A DNA stretch of 64,000 nt from Dromiciops gliroides (Eukaryota > Chordata > Mammalia > Microbiotheria > Microbiotheriidae). Positions 19,975 to 30,563 of this stretch are shown here, in pieces; within the stretch, counting starts at the first letter, position 1, and each line of letters starts with the position of its first letter. Both the position numbers and the translations under genes were made by a program. The notes beneath the pieces were generated by a model that was not told the DNA's origin, made no database searches, and was given only the letters and a program-made list of their open reading frames with translations. Location of the stretch: positions 58,698,532 through 58,762,531 of the forward strand of contig NC_057861.1 of assembly GCF_019393635.1 (NCBI RefSeq). The letters run 5' to 3'.

Positions 19975-20322
19975 TGTAAGGGGCTAAAATTCTAGCTAGT
20001 CTGTCTAAAATGAGTGGTCGCCAATAAATTAAAAGCTTTACCAAGAGTTAGACTTTTAAGCATTTATTAAAGAGAATAAGAATTTGGTGAAGGGAGAAAG
20101 GCCTAGATTCATCTATCTATCTTAGGGAGCTACAGTTATCCTGCTCTGCTCTCTGCTTTCCACGAGAGTCTTTGTTGGGGGGGGGGCTCCAGCTTCGCCC
20201 CCTCTTCCTCCCACAAGCAAACATCACAAAGAAAAGTTACATATCTTGCCCTCGGGCGCCTTCTCATGGCAGAGCTTTCCTATAGTAAATCTCCAGCATG
20301 TGGCATCATTCCAATCATTACA
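19975..20322 (-). mobile_element. Retroviral LTR B (5' LTR position)
   Basis: TGTAA...TTACA ends, 348 bases. On the minus strand it has AATAAA in TCTTTAATAAATGC. Its sequence is clearly different from LTR A. No matching target duplication is seen. Confidence 0.75.
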
Positions 20323-20344
20323 CTTCCCTACCCCTATATAATCA

Positions 20345-20460
20345 TTTGACAAATCTTGATTTTCTTTCTACAACATTACTTGCATCCCTCCTATACCATC
20401 TTAGTTCAGACCCTTGTCAACTCTTATCTGGACTATTGTACTAGTTTCATCTTAAAAATA
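20345..20460 (+). repeat. L2 3'UTR fragment
   Basis: 'cccttgtcaactcttatctggactattg' is typical of the L2-type 3' region. Confidence 0.5.
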
Positions 20461-20639
20461 TTTTTTTGCTATCTTTTTGTTTATATTGCCTAAAAGAAAA
20501 AAAATCAGTAAAACTGACTAATACATAACAAAAGAAAATATATTCCATGTTTCTTATCTGTGGACCTCTTAACTCTTCAAAAGAGTAGGCAGGGGGGTAA
20601 TCTCTTTACCTCTTTGGTTTTTTTTTTTTTTTTTTGTAG

Positions 20640-21200
20640 AATTGACTTTCAATTTATGATTTTACATTGTCATAATCATTGATCATATTACTTCCTTGAC
20701 TCTACTTCACTACATGAGTTTGTATAAGTCTTTTCGTGCTTCTCTGTATATGTGTTGTTTCTTAGAGCACAGTAACATTCTAGTATGTTAATGTACCACA
20801 GTTTCTGTAGCTGTTCCTTGATGAACATCTACTTTTAATTTCTAATTCTTTGCTACCACAAAAAAATGTTGCTATCAATATTTTGGTGTATATAGACTTT
20901 CTATTTCATCGTTGACTTTCCTGGGGGCTGTATGCCTAGAAGTGGAATGTCTGGTTCAAAGGGTATAGTCATTTTATTTACATATTTCTAAGTAATTTTT
21001 CAAGTTTTATACTTGTGTTTATCTTCTCATAACGTCTCCAATGTTGACTACTTCCATCATTTGTCATCTTTGCTAATTTTCTGGGAGTGAAGTGAGACCT
21101 TAGGGTTGTTTGTGCATTTCTCTTATTAGTGATGTGGAGCATTATTTTATATGGTTATTCATAGTTTATCATTCTTTTGAGAACTATTTGTTCATATCCT
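20640..21200 (-). mobile_element. L1 ORF2 3' part, antisense
   Basis: Order: 'accacagtttctgtagctgttcc', 'attctttgctaccacaaaaa', 'atgcctagaagtggaatg', 'ttctgggagtgaagtgagacc'. This matches antisense L1 3' segments. Both SINEs that follow inserted into its end. Confidence 0.75.
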
Positions 21201-21360
21201 TTTTTTTTTGTTTGTTTTGTTTTTTAGTGAGGCAATTGGGGTTAAGTGACTTGCCCAGGGTCACACAGCTAGTAAGTGTTAAGTGTCTGAGGCCAGATTT
21301 GAACTCAGGTACTCCTGAATCCAGGGCCGGTGCTTTATCCACTGCGCCATTTAGCTGTCC
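21201..21360 (-). mobile_element. WSINE1-type SINE, left half of an inverted pair
   Basis: Antisense, T/G-rich tail at 21201-21225, 5' end at 21360. Its 5' end faces the 5' end of the next copy 27 bases away. Confidence 0.92.
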
Positions 21361-21387
21361 TGAAAATTTAATTTTAAGAAGACAGGA

Positions 21388-21541
21388 GGGACAGCTAGGT
21401 GGCGCAGTAGATAAAGCACTGGCCCTGGATTCAGGAGGACCTGAGTTCAAATTCAGCCTCAGACACTTGATACTTAACTAGCTGTGACCCTGGGCAAATC
21501 ACTTAACCCTCATTGCCCTGCAAAAAACAAACAAACAAACA
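21388..21541 (+). mobile_element. WSINE1-type SINE, right half of an inverted pair
   Basis: Sense copy of the CATTGCCCTGCAAAA subfamily. AAGACAGG flanks both sides (about 21379 and 21541). Confidence 0.92.
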
Positions 21542-21634
21542 AGACAGGGGACTCTAAATCGTATGTGGGGGACAGTTTCTGGATAAATCTGGTGGGTCTG
21601 TAAAGGAACTCCACTTGTTGGAACACCTTTGTCA

Positions 21635-21778
21635 GGGGCAGCTAGGTGGAGCACTAGATAGAGCACTAGCCCTGGAGTCAGGAGTACCTGAGTTCAAATC
21701 CAACCTCAGACACTTGACACTTACTAGCTGTGTGACTCTGGGCAAGTCACTTAACCCCAATTGCCTTTAAAAAAAAAG
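21635..21778 (+). mobile_element. WSINE1-type SINE
   Basis: Perfect 16-base duplication TGGAACACCTTTGTCA at 21619-21634 and 21779-21794, the longest in the window. Confidence 0.95.
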
Positions 21779-22137
21779 TGGAACACCTTTGTCACTTGTT
21801 TTATCTTCATTACACTTTTTTGGTGGGGTCATGAAAAACTGTCATGCATCAAAACCTTGTTTGTTTTGATTTTAAGGCTAGGCAATTCTTTCATGCACTG
21901 AGTAGCAGTTGATAAAAGTTTTTTACAAAGTTAAAAAATTGACCAAAGTCATATGTAACACAAAGTGGCAGTGAAGTTGAATTTTAATAGGAAACCACTT
22001 TAAAATTTTTAAATAACTTGTCAAATGTTTTTTGTACGTTTGTAACATTTATACTTATAAAATTGCATTAACGCTTTTGAGACACCCTGTATGTGAGTTA
22101 TATATAGCTTGGATACCAAACCTTTATGTAATAGCCT

Positions 22138-22262
22138 TTTTTTTTTGGTGGGACAGTGAGGGTTAAGTGACTTGCCCAGGGTCACACAGCTAGTAAGTGT
22201 CAAGTGTCTGAGGCCGCGATTGAACTCAGGTCCTCCTGAGTCCAGGGACACCTAGCTGCCCC
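22138..22262 (-). mobile_element. WSINE1-type SINE with internal deletion
   Basis: Antisense. The 'gctggtgctttatccactgcgc' segment holding box A is missing (CCAGGGACACCTAGCTGCC), so the polymerase III promoter is lost. Confidence 0.88.
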
Positions 22263-22380
22263 CGTAGTAGTATTTTAATTGGATTCTCTCCTTTAAGTCA
22301 TCTTCTATATAGATACCAAATACACAGGTCTTATTATATCACTCTTGTGCTCAAAAATTTTAGTTGCTCCCCATTATCTC

Positions 22381-22614
22381 TAGGGCCTGGAGTCAGGAAG
22401 ATTCATCTTCCTGAGTTAAAATCTGGCACCAGACATTTAATAGCTTTGAGACCCTGGGCAAGTCACTTAATCTTGTTTGCCTCAGTTTTCCTCATTTGTA
22501 AAATGAGCTAGAGAAGGAAATGGCAAAGCACTTCAATATCTCTGCCAAGAAAACCCCAAATGGGGTCAATAAAGAGTTAGACATGACTGAAAAAGGACTT
22601 CAACAACAACAAAT
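22381..22614 (+). mobile_element. SINE with RTE/BovB-like 3' end
   Basis: The 5'-shortened tRNA-like head runs into 'gagaaggaaatggcaaagcact', 'ccaagaaaaccccaaatggggtc' and 'agttagacatgactgaa'. The flanks ATTATCTCTA / ATTACCTCTA look like its target duplication. Confidence 0.8.
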
Positions 22615-22689
22615 TACCTCTAAGTACCAAAAAACAAAATCTTCAGCTTGATATTTAAAGCCCTTCCCAGTCTGGCTATAACCTATTTT

Positions 22690-23375
22690 TAAAATTTACA
22701 TCTTAAAATTTTTTTTTCAAGAAACAAGTATTTTTTTTTATTAACCGGTCCTCCCCCCATTAAGCAACTTAAAAAACAAAAAAAGTATCCCATAACACAT
22801 ATCTACATAATGCAACAAAACAAACCCCATGCATTTAAATTCATCAGCTTTCTATAAGGAGGTAAATGTCATTCATGTTGAGTCTTTTGGATTGATCAGA
22901 GTTCTAAAATTGTTCAAATTAGTTCTTCCCCATGCTATCATGTAGCATGGTTTTTTGGGGTGGGGCAATGAAGGTTAAGTGACTTGCCCAGGGTCATACA
23001 GCTAGTAAGTGCCAAGTGTCTGAGGCCAGATTTGAACTCAGGTTCTCCTGCATCCAGGGCCATTGCTTTATCCACTGCACCACCCAGTTGCCCCGTATCA
23101 TGTAGATTTTTCCTATTTCTGTTCACTTTGCTCTACATTAATTCATAAAGGTCTTTTTAATGACTTCTGAAACTGAAGTTGTCCATTTCATCATTTGTTA
23201 TGGCATAGTAGTATTCAATTACATCCATATACCACAGTTTGTTTAGCCATTACCCAATAAGTGGACATTCCCTTAGTTTCCCATTTTTGGCTGTCCTGAA
23301 AAAAATTACATATATATCTTCTTTCTCTTTCTTTGGGGTATTTTAGCCTATCTTTCTAAACTGATTTTCATAGTT
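22690..23375 (-). mobile_element. L1 3' end, antisense, inside L2
   Basis: Shares 'agtcttttggattg', 'taccacagtttgtttagccatt' and 'aataagtggacattccc' with the other L1 3' ends. Confidence 0.8.
22946..23095 (-). mobile_element. WSINE1-type SINE inside the L1
   Basis: Perfect 10-base duplication TATCATGTAG at 22936-22945 and 23096-23105. Confidence 0.93.
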
Positions 23376-23764
23376 GCCTCATACTTATTATTCCTGATAT
23401 AGGACATTCTACCTCATGCCTCTGTCCTGATGTACAGACTATATCTTCCCATGCCGGAAATTCTTTTTCTCCTTAACTTTCACCTTTTGGAGCCCCTAGT
23501 TCATTTTAGGCTTAGTTTCAGTGCCATTTCCTACCAGGAGGCCTTTCATCATCTTCACGCGACCCCCCCCCCCCATCTTTCCAAATTAATATTTACTTTG
23601 TGTAAATTTTGTGTTTACTTGTCCAAATTCATGTGGTTTTCCCCACTAGAATGTGAATTCCTCATGTTGTGGGGACTATATTGTTTACATTTTTGTATCC
23701 ACAGCCTGCTGAATTGGATTGACTGACTGTAGGTTGTCTGACTCCAGATACAGTATGTTTTCCA

Positions 23765-23940
23765 CTTCATCATATAGGTTGGAGTCAAACTGTGGAGGAC
23801 TTAAAATGCCAGGTTGCGGAGTTTTTATTTTATCACAGATGTAGTAGAGAACGCTGAAGGTTATTGAGCAGGGAAGTGAAATATGGTCAAACCAGTGCTT
23901 TAAAAAAAATTCTCATGAAAGCTGATTGGAAAGTGAATTA
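23765..23940 (+). repeat. Unnamed medium-reiteration repeat, middle part
   Basis: 'gtggaggacttaaaatgccagg', 'gaaggttattgagcagggaagtgaaatatgg' follows the '...gagttttgtattttatc' section order. Confidence 0.6.
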
Positions 23941-23957
23941 ATTGAAAGAATGAATGA

Positions 23958-24134
23958 ATGAGGGGCAGCTAGGTGGAGCAGTGGATAGAGCACCAGCCCT
24001 GGAGTCAGGAGTACCTGAGTTCAAATCCAGCCTCAGGCACTTAACACTCACTAGCTGTGTGATCCTGGGCAAGTCACTTAACTCCAATTGCCTCACTAAA
24101 AATAAATAAATAAATAAATGAAATTTTAAAAAAA
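23958..24134 (+). mobile_element. WSINE1-type SINE with (AAAT)n tail
   Basis: Perfect 14-base duplication GAAAGAATGAATGA at 23944-23957 and 24135-24148. The tail is a microsatellite of AAAT units. Confidence 0.92.
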
Positions 24135-24159
24135 GAAAGAATGAATGAAAAAGCATTTA

Positions 24160-24300
24160 TTAAACACATAACTATGTACACAGCACTGTGCTAAATGCTG
24201 AGGATTTAGGTAGAAAAGTAAGACAGTCCCTGCTGTCAAAAAGCTCAAATTCTATTGGGGAAGACAACATATACAGAAGATTTCAGCAGCAAGTCAAGTC
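24160..24300 (+). repeat. Unnamed medium-reiteration repeat, 5' part
   Basis: 'cagcactgtgctaaatgctgaggatttagg' and 'cagtccctgctgtcaaaaagctc' give the clearest version of the family's start here. Confidence 0.7.
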
Positions 24301-24302
24301 AA

Positions 24303-24870
24303 TTAGAAAGGCCCATTCTTAGGGTGCAATGATAAAACTGATGGAGAAATACATGATTTTAGATGCCATTCCACTGATAAAGAGCATATCAGTTTCTGAT
24401 GTTGAACTGTTTGACAAAGTCCTGACTTTGGTGGCAAGAACTTTATAAATGAAGCACCCACAGAAGCAGTTGCCAGGCCCCATCTTGATGGAGAGGATGA
24501 TGGCTTCAAAAGCTCTGCTGGAAGTAGGATCAGTGATGAAGGGTGGACAGAGGACACTGTTTCTAGTGGGGCTCTTGGGCTTTCTTGAAGTTATTTATGG
24601 GGATGGTTGGTCCCTTAACAGCAGTGGCTTCTTCCCTCATTGATGACTGCAGGGGCTGGGCTAGAAGCAGGACTGGTCTGTTTTTCTTCTGTTTAGTAGG
24701 ATCTGAAGAAAGTTGGTGGTTGAAGTGCTGGTCATGGTTGACTTGACAGGCACAAGCTATCTCCTGTTTTCCCTCAGGGTGACTTTTTGCACTTGGGGCA
24801 GGGGAGAAAAGAATGGGGATTTTCCAATTTCAGTACAGGAGTTTCATTTTCTTCTTTCTGTGGCCAGAGA
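24303..24870 (-). pseudogene. Possible unidentified retrocopy
   Basis: The minus strand shows long stop-poor stretches in changing frames. The longest open part is 84 codons (24303-24557) and is serine- and leucine-rich. Codon-like texture and abrupt borders between repeats suggest a decayed processed copy. I do not recognise the parent gene and see no clear poly(A) tail. It may equally be unique intronic sequence. Confidence 0.25.
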
Positions 24871-25675
24871 GCCTAGGGAGAGATGTAATATTGAATGTAA
24901 CTGACGTATATAGTGTATATCAATATATAGTACTTGGAAACAAGTTGTAACTAATGTATAGCTGAAGCAGATTGGTGTAAACTCAGAAGCATTCTGTAAT
25001 AGATGAAGTTTCTAGACTAGTGGTATGTATATGGTCTAAGCTGTCTTGGGCATGGAGGTTTAAGGAGTACTTGATCATCTGTTTGGAAAAAGAAGCCTTA
25101 AATTTTGACCTAAAGTGAGAAGGATAAAGTTATAGTTTATATTATTAGAACAGTTGTAAAAATCAACAGCCCCTCAGGGCTGGAAATCTTAGTGGTGTAA
25201 GGTGAGGGAGAACTGAGGTAATTTTTACCACGTTTTCATTGTCTAAATCAACTTTTTCCCCTAAAATGGTGTATCTGAACTTTAAAGAAGGTGGTTTGGA
25301 AAATAGCTGTGGGCTTGCTTTTCCTCTTGGAAAATTGAATAAGTAGGTTTATTCCCCTTTTCTAAGTTGCTAATCAGCTCTTATTGCTTGCTGGAAGCTT
25401 GGTTTCTTTTTCTAAGTGCTCTACTTTATCAGTAGTGTGTGCTGCAGTGTTTTCTGTGTAGCAGAAATGAGCCACCTTTATCCATTCCCTGTGGTAATTA
25501 GTATTAAGCTTTTAGAATGTTTGACTGGGATTGGGAAGAAACCAATGGCTGTGGAAGGAAGAAACAGTTTAACAAAATCGACTGACCTCTATTTTGCACC
25601 TATTATCTTGTACATTAAATTGAACAAGTATGGGAAAAGTTCATGGTAGGGGGTGATAAGGGTTCCAAAAGCATT
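24870..25675. other. No feature recognised
   Basis: Moderately AT-rich sequence with no repeat phrase that I can name. The 77-codon frame at 25416-25649 resembles no known protein. Confidence 0.45.
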
Positions 25676-25775
25676 GATGACTCTGGGTCTCAGTTTTTCA
25701 TCTGTGCAGTCCTTGGGAGAGGAGGACTAAATAACCCTTTAGTTCCTTTGTCCCCTTAAATCCTGTGATCAGATG
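25675..25775 (+). repeat. MIR/THER-type tail
   Basis: 'tctgggtctcagtttttcatctgtgcag' and 'ccccttaaatcctgtgatca' is a sense 3' portion of a MIR-like SINE. Confidence 0.55.
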
Positions 25776-25839
25776 TTCTCTTCCAAACTTTAACCTTCTA
25801 AGTCAATGTAGAAGTACTTTGGAAAGTAAATTATTATAG

Positions 25840-25957
25840 AAGTAGTGTGATTTACTGAAATGCAAGGCATTTCTTATCTTCCTTTCTTCCTCCCCCATGT
25901 AAATTCTTCAAGGGCAGGAATCTTTTAAGTTTTGTCTTTATATCCCCATCTTCTTGA
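25840..25957 (+). repeat. L2 3' end, interrupted by an LTR
   Basis: 'aattcttcaagggcaggaatcttt' and 'tctttatatccccatctt' stop at the LTR. The expected continuation, 'gtagcactttggtgcagtaccttgcaca', is at about 26753-26781. Confidence 0.65.
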
Positions 25958-26640
25958 TGTGGGCTGGAATTTGGGGTCCAATTGATTGTGAGTCGTCCCA
26001 AAAGAATTACAAGACTCAGTGACTCAGTTTCCCAAGTTTTATTGCAATACTGTGGGTAACCACAGGGAGAGAACCAGAATAGTGGAAAGGTATCTCTCAA
26101 ATAAGGAAAGGAAAGACAGTTATATTTATAGTATGGATAAATTGATTCAGTCTCATTATAATAATCTCCACCTTGGGGAGGTACAAGGGAGGGGGCCTGT
26201 CCTACTCATTATCATATTCTCCATCTAGGGGTGTTTCAGGAGAGGATTTATCCTAATTTGGAGTTCCTGGGGTCCTAAGCCAAACCCCGAGATGGGTACG
26301 TTTTTCAGTGGAGGTGTGTTTTGGGGGTTTACAGGTCATAAGGTGAATCTGGGGACAAATTTGGCCTTTTCTGTGCATGTCTCTTTCTGATTCCCATGGC
26401 TAGTTTCAAAATAGAATCATTTTTCATTAGAATTTCTATAGGTTGTCTTTTTCCTTTATTGTTATTTTGACCTGACCTGTTCTGGTCCGTTATGGATGTT
26501 GATCACTATGGGTACGAGAACCTAACATAAGTTATCCATTAACTGGGATCTAACTCCCTTTTGGAGCTCATATCTGAATTAGCGCTTGGGTCTTGGGTTT
26601 TTCTATTAACCCTTATTTTGCCTCTTACATCACTCTCACA
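25958..26640 (-). mobile_element. Solo retroviral LTR
   Basis: TGTG...CACA ends, 683 bases. On the minus strand AATAAA lies in TTGCAATAAAACTTGGG, near the 3' end. No internal sequence flanks it, so it is probably a recombined solo LTR. A target duplication is not clear, so the exact ends may be off by a few bases. Confidence 0.7.
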
Positions 26641-26781
26641 TGCTGTGTGGATACTAGTGACAAACAGTGGCCTGGGTGGGTTGCAGTCTGCGTCATTGGA
26701 AGTAACAGTCAAATAAATGAAATCTCAGAACCTTTTGTGTATTTAAGTATCAGTAGCACTTTGGTGCAGTACCTTGCACAT

Positions 26782-26918
26782 ATGAGGCAATGAGGGTTAA
26801 GTGACTTGCCCAGGGTCACACAGCTAGTAAGTGTCAAGTGTCTGAGGCTGGATTTGAACTCAAGTATTCCTGAATCCAGGGCTGGTGCTTTATCCACTGT
26901 GCCACCTAGTTGCCCCCC
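26782..26918 (-). mobile_element. WSINE1-type SINE at an L2 end
   Basis: Antisense, lacking the usual T-run. It begins GAGGCAATGAGGG directly after the L2 terminus. Confidence 0.88.
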
Positions 26919-27039
26919 CATACGGTTATATTTTGTGAATTATGTTTTGTCCAGATGCTGCTGGGGATCTAATCATAGGGATATAAAATGACAGACACCT
27001 TGTGAATATTCATAATCAGAGCTGCTTGTGTGAGGTTTT

Positions 27040-27146
27040 CTTTTCTTTTTTGAGGGTGGGGGGGTGAGGCAATGAGGGTTAAGTGACTTGCCCAGGGTCA
27101 CACAGCTAGTGTCAAGTGTCTGAGGTCAGATTTGAATGCCCTGCCC
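27040..27146 (-). mobile_element. WSINE1-type SINE, truncated
   Basis: Perfect 15-base duplication CTTGTGTGAGGTTTT at 27025-27039 and 27147-27161. The 5' third, including box A, is absent (5' truncation). Confidence 0.9.
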
Positions 27147-27237
27147 CTTGTGTGAGGTTTTAAGTAGGTACTTGTATTTACTGGGGAAAAAACCCAAAAC
27201 TGAATTTTAGAAAATGTAACCTAACCTCATTTTATTT

Positions 27238-27645
27238 TAGTTGCTTTTTAGTCATGTCCAATTCTTTGTGGTCTGTATGGGCTTTTCTTGGCAGAGATAC
27301 TGGTGTGGTTTGCCATTTCCATCTCCAGCTCATTTTACAAATTAAGAAAACTGAGGCAGGGGCAGCTAGGTGGCACAGTGGATAGAACACCGGCCCTGGA
27401 TTCAGGAGTACCTGAGTTCAAATCTGACCTCAGACACTTAACACTTACTAGCTGTGTGACCCTGGGCAAGTCACTTCACCCCAATTGCTTCACAAACAAA
27501 ACAAAACAAAACAAGAAAACTGAGGCAAACAGGGTGAAGTGACTTGCAAAGGGTCACAGCTAGTCTGAGGCCAGATTTAAACTTAGGAAGATGAGTCTTA
27601 ATGATTCCAAGCTCCTCACTCTATCCACTTCGACACATAGTTCCC
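27238..27645 (-). mobile_element. SINE with RTE/BovB-like 3' end, split by a WSINE
   Basis: 'gttgctttttagtcatgtccaattc', 'ttttcttggcagagatactgg', then the head at 27528-27645. The same nesting pattern occurs at 17455. Confidence 0.8.
27359..27512 (+). mobile_element. WSINE1-type SINE nested in an RTE-tailed SINE
   Basis: Perfect 15-base duplication AAGAAAACTGAGGCA at 27344-27358 and 27513-27527. Confidence 0.94.
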
Positions 27646-27744
27646 ACCTTATTTTATAGTTGAACACTTTAAAACTGCCAGGGTCACCTTTTGAATGCTG
27701 CACAGGTTGGGTGACATCAGCCCCTTGCTCAAAATTCTACTCAA

Positions 27745-27900
27745 TTCAATTCGTTTAAAAAGATTTATTAAATGCCTACTTTGTGCAAAACACTGTGCTA
27801 AGTGCTGGGGATACAAATAAGAAAAGACAGTCCTTTGCCTTACAATCTAAAAGGGGAAGAAAATATGCAAAAAAATTGCTGAAAACTGGGTGGAAGGGGG
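27745..27900 (+). repeat. Unnamed medium-reiteration repeat, 5' part
   Basis: 'tgcctactttgtgcaaaacactgtgctaagtgctgggg' opens the copy. The rest, to 28255, is unassigned but holds two copies of TGGAAAATGGAGAGTTACC (about 27959 and 28203). Confidence 0.65.
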
Positions 27901-28254
27901 TACCCAGCTTGAAAGCATGATGTTCAGGGGCATGAGTTGAACCAAGCCAAGCTGCTGATGGAAAATGGAGAGTTACCTGGAAAGTTCTGAAAGTTCTGAT
28001 CCCTACATAGGAAGACTTTGGGAGGAGTTTTCTTCTTTATCCTTTACTCCTCCAGTCGGAGTGAAGAGACAGTTAAAGGAGTTGAGAGTATTGAATATCA
28101 GAAAACTGAGTCAGTCTGCATGGTGATTAGATTTCTTTTTATCAGCTTACCTTTGGGGAGGCATAATATTCCCTGGAATTCATACCAAGCAGGGATGCTA
28201 ATGGAAAATGGAGAGTTACCCAGGCAAAATCTGTTGGAGCCATTCTCAGAGTGA

Positions 28255-28584
28255 GCAGTGGACCCTTGGGGGTCCTTAAGAACCTTTCAAGGGGGTCTGT
28301 GAGTTCAAAGATATTTTTATAATATTGAGATACTCTTTATTAAAATACTCCTCTGTTTTCCAATTTTATGTCTGTGTGAGACCATACATTCTTCATATAC
28401 TTCCTTCAGCTGAAACTACATATTACAGCAGATTAAATGCAAAACCAGATAGGAGAATACAGCTATCTATCCCACTGTCTTTAACCAGCATTTAAGAGAT
28501 TTTCAAAAAGATATAATGGCACTCTTCTCACTAAATTTTTTGTTTTAGAAAAAAGTTATTTTTCATTAGCATAGTTAACACATA
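28255..28584 (+). repeat. DNA-transposon-like relic (probably hAT group)
   Basis: 'gtctgtgagttcaaagatatttttataat' and 'tggcactcttctcactaaattttttgtttt' match, from memory, an old mammal-wide nonautonomous element. It continues after the SINE at 28729-28808. Confidence 0.4.
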
Positions 28585-28728
28585 ATTTTTTTTGGGGGGG
28601 GTGAGGCAATTGGGGTTAAGTGACTTGCCCAGGGTCACACAGCTAGTGTTGTGTCTGTGGCTGGATTTGAACTCAGGTCCTCCTGAATCCAGGGCAGTGC
28701 TCTATCCACTTCGCCACCTAGCTGCCCC
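28585..28728 (-). mobile_element. WSINE1-type SINE
   Basis: Antisense, T8-G8 junction at the tail, ending CCACCTAGCTGCCCCC. Confidence 0.9.
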
Positions 28729-28808
28729 CTGTATTTTTTTATATTTATTTCATTAGAAATTAAAACTGACAAATTTTACTTATAAATTCATCTAAAAATA
28801 AAAAAAAC

Positions 28809-28912
28809 CAGGGCCTGGATTCAGGAGGACCTGAGTTCAAATATGGCCTCAGACACTTGACACTTACTAGCTGTGTGACCCTGGGCAAGTCACTTAACCC
28901 TCATTTGCATGT
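28809..28912 (+). mobile_element. WSINE1-type SINE, 5' truncated
   Basis: It starts inside the body at GGGCCTGGATTCAGGAGG, so box A is missing. Confidence 0.88.
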
Positions 28913-28914
28913 AG

Positions 28915-29055
28915 TTTTTTGCAGTTGCTTTTTCCATCATACTGTGAGCTCCTTGAGAGTTGGGATGGTTTTACTTTTCTTGTACATCCCCCAGTGCTTA
29001 CTTGCCAGAGTGTCTGGCACATGGTAGGCTCTAAATAAATGTTGATTGACTGACA
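28915..29055 (+). repeat. L2 3' end
   Basis: 'ctgtgagctccttgagagttgg', 'cccagtgcttac', 'tctggcacatggtaggc' and AATAAATGTTGATTGACTGAC. Confidence 0.85.
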
Positions 29056-29650
29056 TTCCAGTCTATTCTCCAGTTAGCTGTCAAAGGAATCTTCCTAAAA
29101 AGCATGTCTGACCATGCCACACTTCTGATTTAGTAAATTCCAATGGCTTTCTGTTGCTCTTAGGATCAAATAGACAGTTCCCTGTGTGACTTTTAAAGTC
29201 TTCTATAACCTGGACCCTTTTATCTTTTTTTTTCTTCCTTCCCTTTTTTTTGGGGGGTGGTGGGGCAATGGGAGTTAAGTGACTTGCCCAGGGTCACACA
29301 GCTAATATGTGTCAAGTGTCTGAGGTTCGGATTTGAACTCAGGTACTCCTGAATCCATGGCCGGTGCTTTATCCACTGCGCCACTTAGCTGCCCCTGGAC
29401 CCTTTTAAATCTTTCCATTTTTCTTAAATATTACTCCTTACACTTTCTCTGTGATCCTGTGACCATGGCCTCCCTGCTGTTCAAACTAAACACTTCATCA
29501 CCTTGCATGTTTATTGACTGTTCTCTACTCCTGGAATTCTTTCTTCATTTCCATTTCCCACCTTCCCTGGCTTCCTTCGTCTTCTACACTGAAGTCTCAC
29601 CTTTTACAAGAATGTTGGCACGTAGTAGGCATTTTGTTAACGATTGTTTA
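29056..29650 (+). repeat. L2-type 3'UTR, split by a SINE
   Basis: 'ccagtctattctccagttagctgtc', 'gtctgaccatgccacacttctg', 'cctggaattctttcttcatttcc'. The SINE at 29223-29394 separates two copies of CTGGACCCTTTTA. Confidence 0.65.
29223..29394 (-). mobile_element. WSINE1-type SINE
   Basis: Perfect 13-base duplication CTGGACCCTTTTA at 29210-29222 and 29395-29407. Confidence 0.94.
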
Positions 29651-29739
29651 CTTAACTTGCCAACCCCTTGTGTCCCTTCCCAAAGACAGGAATTTACAAA
29701 GTGAGATAGAACTGATTTTCAGTGTCGCCATGGATATGT

Positions 29740-30180
29740 CATTGTTCTTTAATATACTCCCCATTGTTCACTTTACAGCTTTTTTCCTGTCTCTGAACAT
29801 TTGCAGATGTGACCTCCTTGCCTGGAGTGCACTCCTCTTCATCTCTATTTTCTAGAAGCCTTATCTTCCTTTAGATAGTGCTCAGGTAAACTCCATTGTG
29901 AAGCTTTTGCTGATTGGGTGCTTTCCCTCCTCAAATTAGCTTCTCTTGGGGCAGCTAGGTGGTTCAGTGGATAGAGCACTGGCCCTGGAGTCAGGAGGAC
30001 CTGGGTTCAAATCCAGCCTCAGACACTTAGCTGTGTGACCCTAGGCAAGTCACTTAACCCCAATTGCCTCACTAAAAACAACAAAAACAAAATTAGCTTC
30101 TCTTTTCTTATCTATATACATGATGTATTCTGTAAAAACCACAAACCACTGGTTTCTCTCCCCACTTTCCTTCCCAATCA
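29740..30180 (+). repeat. L2-type 3' region, split by a SINE
   Basis: 'gacctccttgcctggagtgcactcc' and 'agtgctcaggtaaactccattgtgaagc' have the L2 'cttcaagactcagctc' pattern. Confidence 0.55.
29948..30089 (+). mobile_element. WSINE1-type SINE
   Basis: Perfect 15-base duplication AAATTAGCTTCTCTT at 29933-29947 and 30090-30104. The 'acacttact' segment is deleted. Confidence 0.94.
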
Positions 30181-30414
30181 TATATCATACAAATTCCCTG
30201 CGCTCTTTCTGGTACCGTCCTCTGCCCAGCCCAGAAAGCATTGGGTGAATGTTTATAGCATTACATTGAATTCCCCTCCTGACTCCCTCTACCATGCTAC
30301 AGCAGTCTCCTCACCCTGGAAGTTCACTCTGCCCCTGGCACCCCTTCCTCTAATTGACTGGTTTTCCCATAGCCTCCATTTTAAAGAACTTGTCTTGTTT
30401 TTCTCTGAGCTTGG

Positions 30415-30563
30415 ATCTTGGCTCTCTGGACCATGTCCCTGTGGTCTGGCAAGTTTCCTTTTGTGTTGTCGTCCCTCATTAGAATGTATTGACCTAGAGG
30501 TCAGAGATTGTGTATTTCTGCTTGTATTTGTATTTCTTGTACTTAGCACCATTCTTGACATGT
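30415..30563 (+). repeat. L2 3' end, completed at about 30845-30900
   Basis: 'tcattagaatgtattgacctagagg' leads to 'acttagcaccattcttgacat'. After the long SINE, 'gccagacat...aataaatgtttattgac' finishes the L2. Confidence 0.65.

Larger units (their letters stand above)
22320..23735 (+). repeat. L2 3' region split by a SINE and an L1
   Basis: Three pieces join in order: 22320-22380 ('agttgctccccattatctcta'), 22615-22690 ('agcccttcccagtctggctata'), and 23376-23735 ('accaggaggcctttcatc', 'ccactagaatgtgaattcc', 'cacagcctgctgaattgg'). Confidence 0.7.
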
